A model generated the notes under the pieces. That model ran no database searches. It was not told the DNA's origin and saw only the letters and a program-made list of their open reading frames with translations. DNA of 64,000 nucleotides from assembly GCA_019828595.1 (NCBI GenBank), contig JAHQRK010000004.1, positions 2,232,001-2,296,000 on the forward strand, read 5' to 3'. Made by a program: the position numbers and the translations under genes. The stretch comes from Aphanomyces cochlioides. Lineage: Eukaryota; Oomycota; Saprolegniomycetes; Saprolegniales; Verrucalvaceae. Numbering within the stretch: the first letter of the stretch is position 1; each line of letters begins with the position of its first letter. This document shows, piece after piece, positions 11,830-21,161 of the stretch.

Positions 11830-12924
11830 TCAATGCTGAATGAGCTCGAAGATTTGTGTCAATCCATACGTGGCACGTAGTTTGAGTTGCCACGTGGACA
11901 CCCACAGGCAGGCAGCAATAGGGGGGCATGTCGGACACGGATGATTTTGAGCAATTGCTTGGAGTGCTGCGGTCGTTTCGCGCGATCGTTGCTTATGTGC
12001 CAAGAATACACGTGTGGTTGCTGATGCCATGGCAACCAGCGTGGTGAGAAGGTCTGGATGAGCTGTCCAATTGTAGAGAACATCGGAGAGAATGATCACA
12101 TCAATTGGAGAGGGCAAAGCAGCGACGTGCTCGAGATTTCCCCACATTAATGCTCTCACCAAGATCGATGTGGACGGCGGAAACTTCCCAGAGTTGAAGT
12201 CCACATTGCGCTGCAAATGATCAAGATTGGATGGCTTCTCCGTAAGGACAACGGTCGACGCCGGTGGCAATCTCAGTGCCGCGGCGATGCCAGGTAGACC
12301 ACAACCTGCGGCAACTTCGACGACAGTCGCTGGAGATTCAGGCAGCAGTCGCTGGCTTTGGAGGAAATCACAGAGACAAACTGCTGCGTCCCATACGTGG
12401 GAGGCCATGGCATCGCCGTATCGCTCTTCAATCACGATTGGTGCTCCGAGTGTGGACTGGAAATGGCGAACACACAATGAGACATCACCTGATGGAGCAG
12501 TTGGCGAAATGCGAGAGACCAGGTCCGACCACACTGGCAAAATCAGGATGTTTGACGTTTCTTGGGAGCTCAAGACGAAGGTTGAGAGGGAATTGGCGGC
12601 AATTGAAGACTCACGGGGGAACAGAGCTGTGGCATGGAAACGAAAAGAGGTCTCGATGTCTGGAATTGACACTTCCACCGTCATGTGCGACTGATCCGGC
12701 GGCATCTTGAAGGCCGTCACGTTGTCTTCCAAGCACTCACCACCTTTGGTGCAAACGTGGGCACCAAGTGTCCATCCGTCAGCATGTCCACCAACTTTTT
12801 GACACGAGATGCCTTGTCCGCATTCATCGACGACTTCCAAGCGCAGGCGGACGCTTTTAATCGTCGGAGGAACATGAGTCGGCGGTGAAAAGCGGAAGCG
12901 GACTCGAAACAACGCAAAGTCCAT
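11830..12924 (-). CDS. METTL21/METTL23-type protein lysine methyltransferase
   Basis: Single-exon gene of 364 aa. The C-terminal half is a class I SAM-dependent methyltransferase of the Methyltransf_16 group. It has the VWDAA motif (177-181) at the start of the fold, motif I VEVAAGCGLPGIAAAL (202-217) for SAM binding, the acidic end of strand 2 (LTEK, 227-230), and the family's DxxY signature in LSDVLYNW (279-286). The N-terminal 150 residues have no recognised domain; they are beta-rich and may recognise the substrate. Family members methylate lysines on chaperones, elongation factors or other proteins, and the substrate here cannot be read. The ATG lies 36 bp from the divergent coiled-coil gene at 12961, so the promoter is probably shared. 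The 3' end is 19 bp from the convergent PDZ gene. Confidence 0.85.
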   Translation of the reverse strand: MDFALFRVRFRFSPPTHVPPTIKSVRLRLEVVDECGQGISCQKVGGHADGWTLGAHVCTKGGECLEDNVTAFKMPPDQSHMTVEVSIPDIETSFRFHATALFPRESSIAANSLSTFVLSSQETSNILILPVWSDLVSRISPTAPSGDVSLCVRHFQSTLGAPIVIEERYGDAMASHVWDAAVCLCDFLQSQRLLPESPATVVEVAAGCGLPGIAAALRLPPASTVVLTEKPSNLDHLQRNVDFNSGKFPPSTSILVRALMWGNLEHVAALPSPIDVIILSDVLYNWTAHPDLLTTLVAMASATTRVFLAHKQRSRETTAALQAIAQNHPCPTCPPIAACLWVSTWQLKLRATYGLTQIFELIQH

Positions 12925-12960
12925 TTTGCGATCTTTCGGTTCTCCTGATAAGTTCGCGGG

Positions 12961-14290
12961 ATGGAAAAGATCTCAACGAGCAAATTGACGGTTCTCGACG
13001 AAGCTTTTGGCAAACGGATGCTACAAGGCACGGCAGAGTGGTCTGGCGTGCCGGAAGTCGTGCGTTCCTCATTCTATGTGCTGCACAAGACACTCCGAAG
13101 CTACGACAAGCGCTTGGATCGTTGCGAGAAGGCCATTGTGGATTGTCATGCTCGGTTTGGACTCAACAAACACCAAGCAACCGTAAAGTCGGCCCAAACA
13201 CCACTCGATATGGATGAACTCCTTCTCCCGGTTCAGGAAGCGCTCAAATCCAAGTTGGACCACGCAGAAATCAACTCATTGGTGCAAGTGATCGTCCATG
13301 ATCTCGAGGCAACGCAACTCACATTGATAAATGAGAAACTGCAGCAACAAGCAGCACATTTTGAAAGCGCTCTACTCAACACAAGGAGCACACTCTCGAG
13401 AAAGCTCAAAGACGACCATGGTACCAACGAACAATGACAACGTGCATGATCTTGTATGATAGACAGCCTCAAGCTACAACTCGAGCGTACAAATGTCGAT
13501 CTTTTCGACCAAGGAGCCATGATTCAAATGCTGGAGAGTCAAGTTGGCGAGGCCAGGAACGCCAGTAAGTCGACTATCGCCAACTCGTACCGAGGAATCA
13601 TCACCCTGCAGATGAAAGTCAACTTCAATCGATGCAAAATGCGATGGAATCGAGGTTGGCCGACATTGAGACCTCTATCCGTGCTCTCTACGGTGCCATG
13701 GGAGTCTCTTCGTTGGATTTATCAGTGAAAGACTTGACAGCTCACTTCGAACCGGGTCATCTCGTCAGCGAAAGCCTCAAACTTCTTCGAGAGGTACATA
13801 TTCATCTCCCTCACGACTGCAGCGGCGTGTAGGAGGTCGAGCCGACAAACAACAAAGTGGCGGCGTTGGAGTCGGCGGTCATGTCCATCCATGACACGCT
13901 ACGACAATTGACAACGTCGTTGGAGTACCATCAGGAAACGAAGCTATCGACGACAGCATCGAGAGTACTACGATGACAGACCAAAACGAGTCTGATGGAG
14001 GTGTGGTGACATAGGCAATCGAGGACACAATGCCGACAAAGCGAGAAAAGCCTGTCGGTGTCCTTGCGACGTCGTTGCATTCCAAGCCAACAGCCGAGCA
14101 GGAGAGGAAAGTCAATGCCGTGGTTGCTCTGGTTGACGACTTTGATTTCCCACAGCAAGATGATCGTCATATACCAACGGCTTTGACGAGGAAGGACGAG
14201 CTGCGTTCAAAGCGAGAGATTTCAAAAGCCAGATTCGAAGCTGTTGCATTGCGTCAGCGAGAACGACTGCGGCAGTATTCGAAGGAATAA
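12961..14290 (+). CDS. Coiled-coil protein, unknown function
   Basis: Five exons joined by introns of about 40-50 bp: near 13420-13464, 13564-13610, 13795-13833 and 13969-14018. The last intron removes an in-frame TGA and puts the final exon in frame. The protein of about 360 aa is mostly helical, with heptad-like stretches around residues 30-150 (LLLPVQEALKSKLDHAEINS) and in the middle exons (MIQMLESQVGEA, and MQNAMESRLADIETSIRALY). The tail is basic (DELRSKREISKARFEA, then RQRERLRQ). There is no catalytic motif, signal peptide or membrane segment. It shares a 36-bp intergenic space with the methyltransferase and ends 19 bp before the convergent gene at 14310. A cytoskeletal or ciliary role is possible but is only a guess. 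Confidence 0.65.
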
Positions 14291-14309
14291 GTCACACGTT
14301 GATTGACCG

Positions 14310-15114
14310 TCAGCGCTTAACACGTAAGAAGAGGCAGCTCTCGAGGGCGACGGATGTATCGTCATCTGCAATTTCTTCCAACACGCTCTGAGTTGTCTGA
14401 ATGGCATCGAGGAACGAAATGGTATCCACGACGCGATTCTGCAGTCGGACATTCGAGTGATGGCCAAGAATGCCCGTGAGCTCAAGGATACGAAGGCGAG
14501 CTGCCTGCCACAACAACTGCGTCGTCTTGCATGCTTTCGATTGCCGCAACGTCGTCGCAGTACATAGAACTGCTAGCACCCACTGGACAAATCTGAACTC
14601 GTCGTCGTCGTCGCAAGCTCCAAAGTGCAATGTGACGCATCGTTCAGTGTTGTCAGTCTCATCGCGGTAGTGGATTCGACAGCATAATCTATGCTCAACT
14701 ACGTCGCAACACATCATCAACTCGTGGAATCAAGATTCCGCCCACCTTCAAAGCAAACAACAAACTCAACGCACTTGAGCGGCACAACCAGAGCGTCGTC
14801 ATCTCTCTCAATGACTAGATCCAACCGCGAGGATGAAATACAAGCGCTCGCTTCAATCTGTAGCTCTTTGTCGTGCTGGAGACATGGCGTCGCGGTCTTG
14901 CAAGCATTCAGAGACGCGGCGTAGAAATTCTAAACCCATCAAAAATTCCATGCCACCAATGCTAGTCGCACCTGAAAAGCTTGAATCCGACTCGTCAGGT
15001 TGTCCACAGAGCCCAGGATCGTCTAGGCGATTCAATTAATGCCATCTTGGTGCTGAAACCAACATGAAAGTAGACGCCAGCACGGCGAGGATGCAGCGGG
15101 AGTGTCGTCGTCAT
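14310..15114 (-). CDS. Small multi-exon gene, possible PH-like fold
   Basis: Hidden gene found by splicing. ATG at 15112-15114 (MTTTLPLHPRRAGVYFH), then introns of about 41-50 bp ending at the acceptors before ILGSVDNLTSRIQAF, NFYAASLNACKTATPCLQ and LMMCCDVVEHRLCCRIHYRD, and a stop at 14310. The product is about 230 aa. The central part alternates short hydrophobic strands (SSRLDLVIERDDDALVVPLK) with a late amphipathic helix (EFRFVQWVLAVL), the layout of a PH-like domain, but similarity is weak. The last 80 residues are helical. Its start codon overlaps the upstream in-frame extension of the divergent ligase reading frame, so the two genes are back to back. The exact third intron is uncertain. 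Confidence 0.5.
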
Positions 15115-15223
15115 GGTGTCGTTCCGCGACCTTTCAAGATTGACAGACCACCATCATTCACCCTCACGTGTAACGGAAATGGTGGTCTATTCGCAGCACC
15201 TCAACGCAAAGTTCACTTTGACA

Positions 15224-16885
15224 ATGTCCACGTTGTTGCACGGCAAAGTGATCGCGATCACGGGCAAACTCTCCTTAGGCAGTCGAGACGACGTCGCCAA
15301 GCTCATCCAAGCTCACGGCGGCGTCATGGCCTCGTCCGTGACCAAAGGAGTGACTCACCTTGTGACCAACGACCCGTCCGGCACGTCATCCAAGCTCGTC
15401 CAAGCTCGCAAGTGGGGCATCGAAATCGTCGGCGAAGACTTCTTGACAGCGCTAGCGCCAGCAAATGCATCAGCAAGTGAACCACCGACAAAGAAACTCA
15501 AGCAGGAAGCTCCAACTATTGCGATCGAAGGCCGTGTGTTCACATTCATCGGCGATTTGGACCTCGACCGACAAGAATGCATCCGCTACATTGAGTCCAA
15601 GGGCGGCAGCTACGTCGAGCAGCTCTCTGATAAAGTCATGGACGCTGTCGTCAAGGATGCCAGATCTAGCAGGTACGATGACGTCGTTCTTGAGAGTTTT
15701 CATGATGGGTGTAGCCCGGAACTGACGAAAGCACAGGCGCAGGGCGTGAATCTTGTCACGGAAGCCGCCATGACGCAACTCATCTTTAGCGATATGTTTG
15801 GAGATGATGAAGCTGCCGCGGACGACAATGTTCCCGTGCCGAACCGTGTGATGGCGGACGGTGAAGCGATTTCAGTGCCAGGCAACTCGTCCAACTACGA
15901 AGTCCGCTACCGCGGTGGAGTTTACTACTGCACTTGCATGGGCTGGAAGATGCAAAACAAGGCCGTCGACGCTCGGTCGTGCAAACATCTCAAGCAAATC
16001 CTCGGCGAGCCGTTTGAATTGTGGCGCACCACTGGAAGCACAAACCCTGGAGCTGCCTCTTCAGCTAAAGCTACGACGAGCACCATGGCGAAACAAACCG
16101 CACCAAAGCTGCTTCTCGCGCAGAAATGGGAAGCGCAGGATGTCGTCGGCTGGTGGATCAGTGAGAAATTCGACGGTGTCCGTGGCTATTGGAACGGGAC
16201 AACGTTCCTCAGTCGCCTCGGCAATCCATTCTACGCCCCCCATTTCTTTACGCAAGGTCTGCCGAAGGATCACCACTTGGACGGCGAGCTTTTCCTCGGC
16301 CGCGGCCGCTTTGAGCAAACTGTGAGCATAGTCAAGAGCCAAAACCTCAACGACAAGTGGAAGACACTGAAATTTATGGTCTTTGACGTGCCGACGCTCC
16401 CTGGAGACTTTGAAACCCGCATGGAATACCTCAAGACAAAGATTGCACCGACATGTCCAAACGCTGTCATCGTCGAGCACAAGAAGTGCACGTCTGAAGC
16501 CATGCTGCTCGACACTTTGAAAGCCGTCGAAGCCGAAGGGGCGGAAGGTCTCATGCTCCGTCAACCCAAGTCGCTCTACGTCAAGGCGAGATCGTCGACG
16601 CTTCTGAAAGTCAAGACGTTTTCAGACGACGAAGCCATCGTCACTGGATACGAGAAGGGCAAAGGCAAGTATGCTGGCATGACGGGAAGTCTCAAAGTGC
16701 GCAATCGAGACGGCAAGACATTTGCAGTCGGCTCGGGGCTCACCGACGCCCTCCGGACGGATCCTCCACCCGTCGGCACGATCATTACGTACCGCTTCCA
16801 GGAGAAAACTCAAGCTGGCATCCCGCGCTTCCCGACATTTGTCGGCATTGCTCTCGATAAAGCCTGGGACGAAAAGACCGCGTAG
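15224..16885 (+). CDS. BRCT-SWIM-ATP-dependent DNA ligase fusion
   Basis: Single-exon protein of 553 aa from ATG 15224. An in-frame ATG at 15113 exists, but the added 37 residues look non-coding and overlap the divergent gene. Domains: BRCT at about 1-85 (HGKVIAITGKL, then GVTHLVTND); a second BRCT/PADR1-like region at about 100-190; a SWIM zinc finger with C236, C238, C253 and H255 (CxC...CxH); then a compact ligase core. The nucleotidyl-lysine is K315 in SEKFDGVRGYW, followed by HHLDGEL, EGLMLRQ and LLKVKTF (motifs III, IV and V) and an OB-fold ending near KAWD. It joins nicks through a covalent lysine-AMP intermediate. BRCT and SWIM suggest recruitment to damaged DNA or a partner. The core is small, like bacterial and viral-type minimal ligases rather than eukaryotic Lig1/3/4, which have a large DNA-binding domain. 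A related ligase without BRCT/SWIM lies at 33346-34329. Confidence 0.85.
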   Translation: MSTLLHGKVIAITGKLSLGSRDDVAKLIQAHGGVMASSVTKGVTHLVTNDPSGTSSKLVQARKWGIEIVGEDFLTALAPANASASEPPTKKLKQEAPTIAIEGRVFTFIGDLDLDRQECIRYIESKGGSYVEQLSDKVMDAVVKDARSSRYDDVVLESFHDGCSPELTKAQAQGVNLVTEAAMTQLIFSDMFGDDEAAADDNVPVPNRVMADGEAISVPGNSSNYEVRYRGGVYYCTCMGWKMQNKAVDARSCKHLKQILGEPFELWRTTGSTNPGAASSAKATTSTMAKQTAPKLLLAQKWEAQDVVGWWISEKFDGVRGYWNGTTFLSRLGNPFYAPHFFTQGLPKDHHLDGELFLGRGRFEQTVSIVKSQNLNDKWKTLKFMVFDVPTLPGDFETRMEYLKTKIAPTCPNAVIVEHKKCTSEAMLLDTLKAVEAEGAEGLMLRQPKSLYVKARSSTLLKVKTFSDDEAIVTGYEKGKGKYAGMTGSLKVRNRDGKTFAVGSGLTDALRTDPPPVGTIITYRFQEKTQAGIPRFPTFVGIALDKAWDEKTA

Positions 16886-17131
16886 GTAGTTTGAGCTGGA
16901 GATTCCTCTATCAAAGTCACAGTTGGAGCGTCATCTTGTGTGTTTGGTTTCGCGGCGTCCTTGGCTTGACGAAGAATCGCAATGCATTCGACGCAGGCGG
17001 CGATGTGCTTGTCTTGGATCGCTTTGGCCCGCAGCGCGTCCTCCGTCTGGCTAGGGGGAGTTAATTTTTGCTTGAGTTGATGAGCGACGATGTAGCATCG
17101 AGTCCACAGGCTGAATGCCCACATTGCCATG
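16810..17131 (-). pseudogene. Detached 3' part of the left ankyrin gene (stalk helix 2)
   Basis: This segment reads AMWAFSLWTRCYIVAHQ and onwards and aligns with residues 500-560 of the intact right-hand copy. It is in a different frame from 17132-18616. The short stretch between (about 17118-17190) has at least two length changes relative to the intact copy and an in-frame TAG. Splicing does not rescue it: the only suitable GT-AG pair (48 bp) gives the wrong phase. The frame runs antisense into the last 76 bp of the ligase gene. Confidence 0.65.
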
Positions 17132-18616
17132 CTACACTTCTGGACATATTGCTGGCCTGGATTTCAGGATGGCCATGACTTCCTTGATCGGAGCGACGTC
17201 CGTGGTCTGAATCGCTTCGAACTGGTCGAAAGTTTCGATCAGCATTGGGTGAAAGCCAGGGTCTGAGAGGAGTTTGCGCTTGCCGACTTCCCACCACGCT
17301 GTCAGGTCATCAGGGTTGCGTGGAGCAGGGTGGTGAAAGATTAAGACGATGCATTTCATCACCTTCATGCAGCATATCGGTGGCTTCATCCAGGATTTGA
17401 GTTCATTAATGTCACTTTTGGTGAGCGAGTTGATTGCATTCTTAGCTGTCTTGATAGCCTCCTCCAGTTCTGGGGCGAGAGTTGAGATGTTCGTAGGCGT
17501 CGCCACGTCGTCCTGGCTATGTGCCATCACGTCGGCTTCTTCCAGTGGCGTACGTCCAGCCTCATTCACAAGGTCTGGGTTGGCTCCTCCCAAGAGCAGA
17601 AGACGCACGACGTGAGCATGGCCGGCGCGACATGCAATGTGCAGAGGCGTATGTCCCCAAGCCATTCGAGCGTTGACATCGGCGCCACGAGCAAGGAGGA
17701 AGTCGACCACGAGAGGAGAATTCATGTCGCTCGCAACGCCAAGTGGCGTCAAGAACGTCGAGACGGTGTTGATGTCGGGCTCAAGAGCTAGGATGTCAGT
17801 AATGCGCTGGAGATTGTTGTCTTGACAAGCATGACGCGTGACGCCAACCAAGAGGATTCCAGCGACTAATTGACGTACTCGACGGTTCAGCTCGTCAAAA
17901 CCAACGCTGACTTCAATCGCGTGGAAGATTTCTTCCTTGTCGCGAGGATTCCAAGCTTCAGCGTTGCGAGCATCTACTCGCTGGAGAGAGTCAATGACGG
18001 CGTGGTAGTCTTGGCGAAGGCTGACGCGGTAGTTGGTCCATTGTTCAGTCGGCATAGCCAGCGAAATGGAAGCTCCAGTTTGAATGGCAGTGAAGATTTC
18101 CCAGAGACACCATGCACGTGTGAGAGGAATGGGATCCAGCAGTGGCTGGAACACCAAGACGACTTTGCCAAACGAACGAATGGCATCGACAAACGTCGAG
18201 GACCACCAACTGTGCGGTCGAGATGGAGCATGGTGCTGGTCCACGACAAACAAATCGACCCAGAAGAATGCTGTCTTGGCTTCGTCAGGTGGAAGAGAGA
18301 GCGCAAAGATTTCGATAGCGCTGACCAAGTCACAGAAGGAATACTTCCAAGCGTGCGAGACAAAGTGTGTCGCTTTTCCAATGCCTTGGGATGCGTCGTT
18401 GATATGCTTTTGAGCGAACGAGCAATTGGACTCGATGGTCTCGGGCTTGACAACGGCTTCGCAGACATCCGTGGTCGTTGATGCTGGAGATATCCTCCCT
18501 TTGGCCAGCATGTCGTCCTTCCATGCCACCAGCCATGCGTGACTTAGACCAAGCGAAGGAAAATCGTCTCCTAGCGTGGTCGTATCTGCTGCAACTCCAG
18601 CCGCAGGGTCAGCCAT
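17132..18616 (-). CDS. TIR-like/ankyrin/dynein-stalk protein, left copy, frameshifted
   Basis: 494-aa reading frame, nearly identical over residues 1-361 to the right-hand copy (29855-31591). TIR-like domain at about 80-200: THFVSHAWKYSF, FFWVDLFVVDQ, LTRAWCLWEIF. Two or more ankyrin repeats at about 262-362 (GHTPLHIACRAGHAHVVRLL). Then comes the first half of a dynein-stalk-like module: the helix SLTKSDINELKSWMKPP, then VGKRKLLSDPGF and DQFEAIQTTDVAP. The frame breaks at the point where the second stalk helix should begin and stops after 13 foreign residues. The rest survives out of frame at 16810-17131. It either makes a truncated protein or is a young pseudogene. It is convergent with the BRCT-SWIM ligase. 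Confidence 0.75.
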   Translation of the reverse strand: MADPAAGVAADTTTLGDDFPSLGLSHAWLVAWKDDMLAKGRISPASTTTDVCEAVVKPETIESNCSFAQKHINDASQGIGKATHFVSHAWKYSFCDLVSAIEIFALSLPPDEAKTAFFWVDLFVVDQHHAPSRPHSWWSSTFVDAIRSFGKVVLVFQPLLDPIPLTRAWCLWEIFTAIQTGASISLAMPTEQWTNYRVSLRQDYHAVIDSLQRVDARNAEAWNPRDKEEIFHAIEVSVGFDELNRRVRQLVAGILLVGVTRHACQDNNLQRITDILALEPDINTVSTFLTPLGVASDMNSPLVVDFLLARGADVNARMAWGHTPLHIACRAGHAHVVRLLLLGGANPDLVNEAGRTPLEEADVMAHSQDDVATPTNISTLAPELEEAIKTAKNAINSLTKSDINELKSWMKPPICCMKVMKCIVLIFHHPAPRNPDDLTAWWEVGKRKLLSDPGFHPMLIETFDQFEAIQTTDVAPIKEVMAILKSRPAICPEV

Positions 18617-19008
18617 GTCAATGATGTGCCTCTCAACTGATCCAAAGTTACGATATCAGGGTGTCTAAATAGAGTCGTGATGACTCAGCAAATAACAATC
18701 TACTGGATAAACCAGCACTTCCAACGGATTGTCCTCCCCGGGTAGCCACGTCAGATTATCTCGACCTGGAGAACTTGACGGACCATTACTTCATCTAATC
18801 TAGCTGAACGTTTGTCGAGGTTGATGTCGTCCAAAGATCAAAAAGTTCTAAACATGAGCATGAATACTTAATTATTCACCTCACCATGATCTCCAGTACG
18901 CTTCTTTCCATGTCGAGGAGGAAATGCAAACTTTGAACGACTAGATCCTTTGATGGCTTTGTAGTTTGTGCAAGATTCATCACATGGGACTGATCAAACG
19001 CGAGGCGG
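18617..19008. other. Intergenic, no gene seen
   Basis: About 390 bp between the start of the left ankyrin gene and the 3' end of the disrupted START gene. No convincing coding frame or RNA gene is visible. The bases just upstream of the ankyrin ATG resemble those upstream of the right-hand copy only for a short distance. Confidence 0.5.
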
Positions 19009-20022
19009 TCATTCTGTTGATGGACTCATTTTGTGATGTTCAAACACAACGTTGTCAATCACATGCTTGAGCGTCCGTTCCAATTCCATGTCGCGTTCAT
19101 AAAACCACTTCTTTACAGGGACGACGGGAAATTCAATTTCCTCTTTGACATTTCCACCTGGAAAAATGCCGGGAATCTCAGGAGGCAGGGCAAAGGTATA
19201 TTTTTGGTTCAGGGCACTTTTTGCGTCACAAGGATTCATTTCCGGTTCCACTTGGTGCAAAAACGACAAGCGACTTGATTCTGGGTCGTCTGTGGGCAAC
19301 ACGACAATCCTACTTGACATTGAGATCTAAATGTATTTCTCAGTGAGCGCACCAGCCCCATTTGTTTTGAACGACGTCATCTCTCATACGAGGCATAAGT
19401 GCATCTTCCAGGACCGATCGCCACACAATCACTTCACGATTGACTTCAACATAGTACTTGAATACATTGTTGGCATGGACCTGATCGTCTCTATCCAAGT
19501 TTCGAAAACTTTGATAGACAGTGTAAGGGTCAACTTTCTCCAAAGTCTATACAGAGCTCAGCTACAATCATCGCAATGATAACCTTACTTCCTCAGCCCC
19601 TTCAGGCAATCTCAGAGGATGTTCGCCGTTGAAAACTTTCCCCACTGCGGCACCAATCAAGCGGAATGGGGCGGCAATTGTAACATGACACGTGCGCTGA
19701 GGCATGTGGCGCCCGTCGGGAAGTTTGATAAGCCCATTCTGAATGACTTCGTCACGACATTCAAATATGCCTGCTTTGATAAATGCTGTTTGGAGCTGGT
19801 TATATTGATGGTCAGCTAAAGCGTGGATCGCAGCATTCCGAGAGCTGCCAATTTGTACGTTCTCCACTCCTCCGAGTCGACGTCCAACTACCGTATGTGG
19901 TATGTTATTTCGGTGTCTGTCGATGACCAAATACCCTGTGCTACCCGCACATATTTTATACTTATCATAATCAATACAATAAACTTTCTGAGGTTTTACT
20001 TTGATTCGTGGTTTTCGCTGAC

Positions 20023-20650
20023 ATGAGGGAGTATCATCGTCTTGCTTCCGGTCGACCGTCAGTCAAAGGGAAATCTCGCAAAGGGCCGAAGAAATACATG
20101 CATACGTTTACTGATAATGCATTCAAATGGCTGGTCATTCAAGAGTACATGCAGCACGGGCTCGGAGAGGCTGGTTTATCGAATGCAATGGCGAAGTATT
20201 TTCCCGGCGTGAGTGGCAAGCGGGAGGCATCGACGAAGAAGATTCAAGCTTGGTTTCGGAAACGAAACTCGATTGAGCATAAAGCAAAATCCTGCCTCCG
20301 CAAAGATGATGTCAACACACCGCATGGGCCATAGCACAGTTCTTGATGCCGTGGCCGAGAAAGAAATTGCTAATTGGGTCAAGCTTTGTGCGCCGACTCG
20401 CTACGATCTCGTGAAATGGGCGTCAAACGCGTGGAATAACTTAAGCATCAAGACTATTATCAATGGCTTTGAGAAGTGCATGTTGATTGCCCATACCTCA
20501 AACAATGAAGACAATGTTGAGCCATTCGAGGACGACAGCAGCGACGGAGACGACGTGTTCGATTCAATTGTCGAGCTTGCGAGGGAATCAGGTGCAATTC
20601 GGAGCGAGGAAGATATTTTCGGTGATGTGATCTACGAAGTAGTTGTTTAG
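20023..20650 (+). pseudogene. pogo/CENP-B-type transposase remnant, catalytic core missing
   Basis: The first frame (ATG 20023) gives a helix-turn-helix region: AFKWLVIQEYMQHGLGEAGL and then KKIQAWFRKRNSIEHKAKS. One base is gained or lost near 20300 and the second frame continues VLDAVAEKEIANWVKL. It then jumps straight to the conserved C-terminal end, KWASNAWNNLSIKTIINGFE, followed by an acidic Ser/Asp tail. In pogo-like transposases the DDE core of about 200 residues lies between these parts; here it is absent. It cannot be active on its own. It lies 105 bp inside the left TIR. Confidence 0.6.
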
Positions 20651-21161
20651 ATTTTGTAATTCATAATGAAGTTTGACTCACCATACTCTTGTTCGTCGTC
20701 CACGTCGTTGCTGCCGTCGATTTTGGTCCCAACACTGACTTCACTGTTTGTTGTACGTCTTTGTGTCTTGGTGTTCAAGGTATTCGACGTGCTTGACGTC
20801 CACCGGCTCGTCGAGGCCTCTGTGCGCTTGTGTGCTCGTCGGAATCTTGGAGAATGACAGACTCGAAATTCTGGCTGTGCAAATTAGCTGAGAATATTTT
20901 ATGGCCAACCGACATTTCAAAAAAAGATATTTTTGTATACTCATCTCAAGTGAAATCATTTTGTTTGAAAAATAGTCGTATAATATAATTGACTGAATCA
21001 GTTTATGTAATATATCTTGCAGTACAATGTTAAACTTCTTGTCATGTTTCTTGTAATTTCCACTCGCCATGCAAATCGGAAAAAAATATTTTGGTTTTAA
21101 AAATATTTGTTAACCTTTATCCGGACACGAATGTGGACGTTTTTCATTGCGGGGCGACAAG

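Noticed and set aside
15113..15223. Longer N-terminus for the BRCT ligase
   Set aside because: The 37 added residues have no BRCT-like pattern and overlap the start of the divergent gene; the ATG at 15224 leads directly into the BRCT domain.
17118..17190. A 48-bp GT-AG intron that could repair the left ankyrin gene
   Set aside because: The junction gives the wrong phase for the downstream frame, and the intact copy has coding sequence at this place.
17870..18481. 203-aa frame antisense to the left ankyrin gene, repeated at 29990-30601
   Set aside because: It is the mirror of the conserved ankyrin coding sequence and is kept only because both gene copies are nearly identical.
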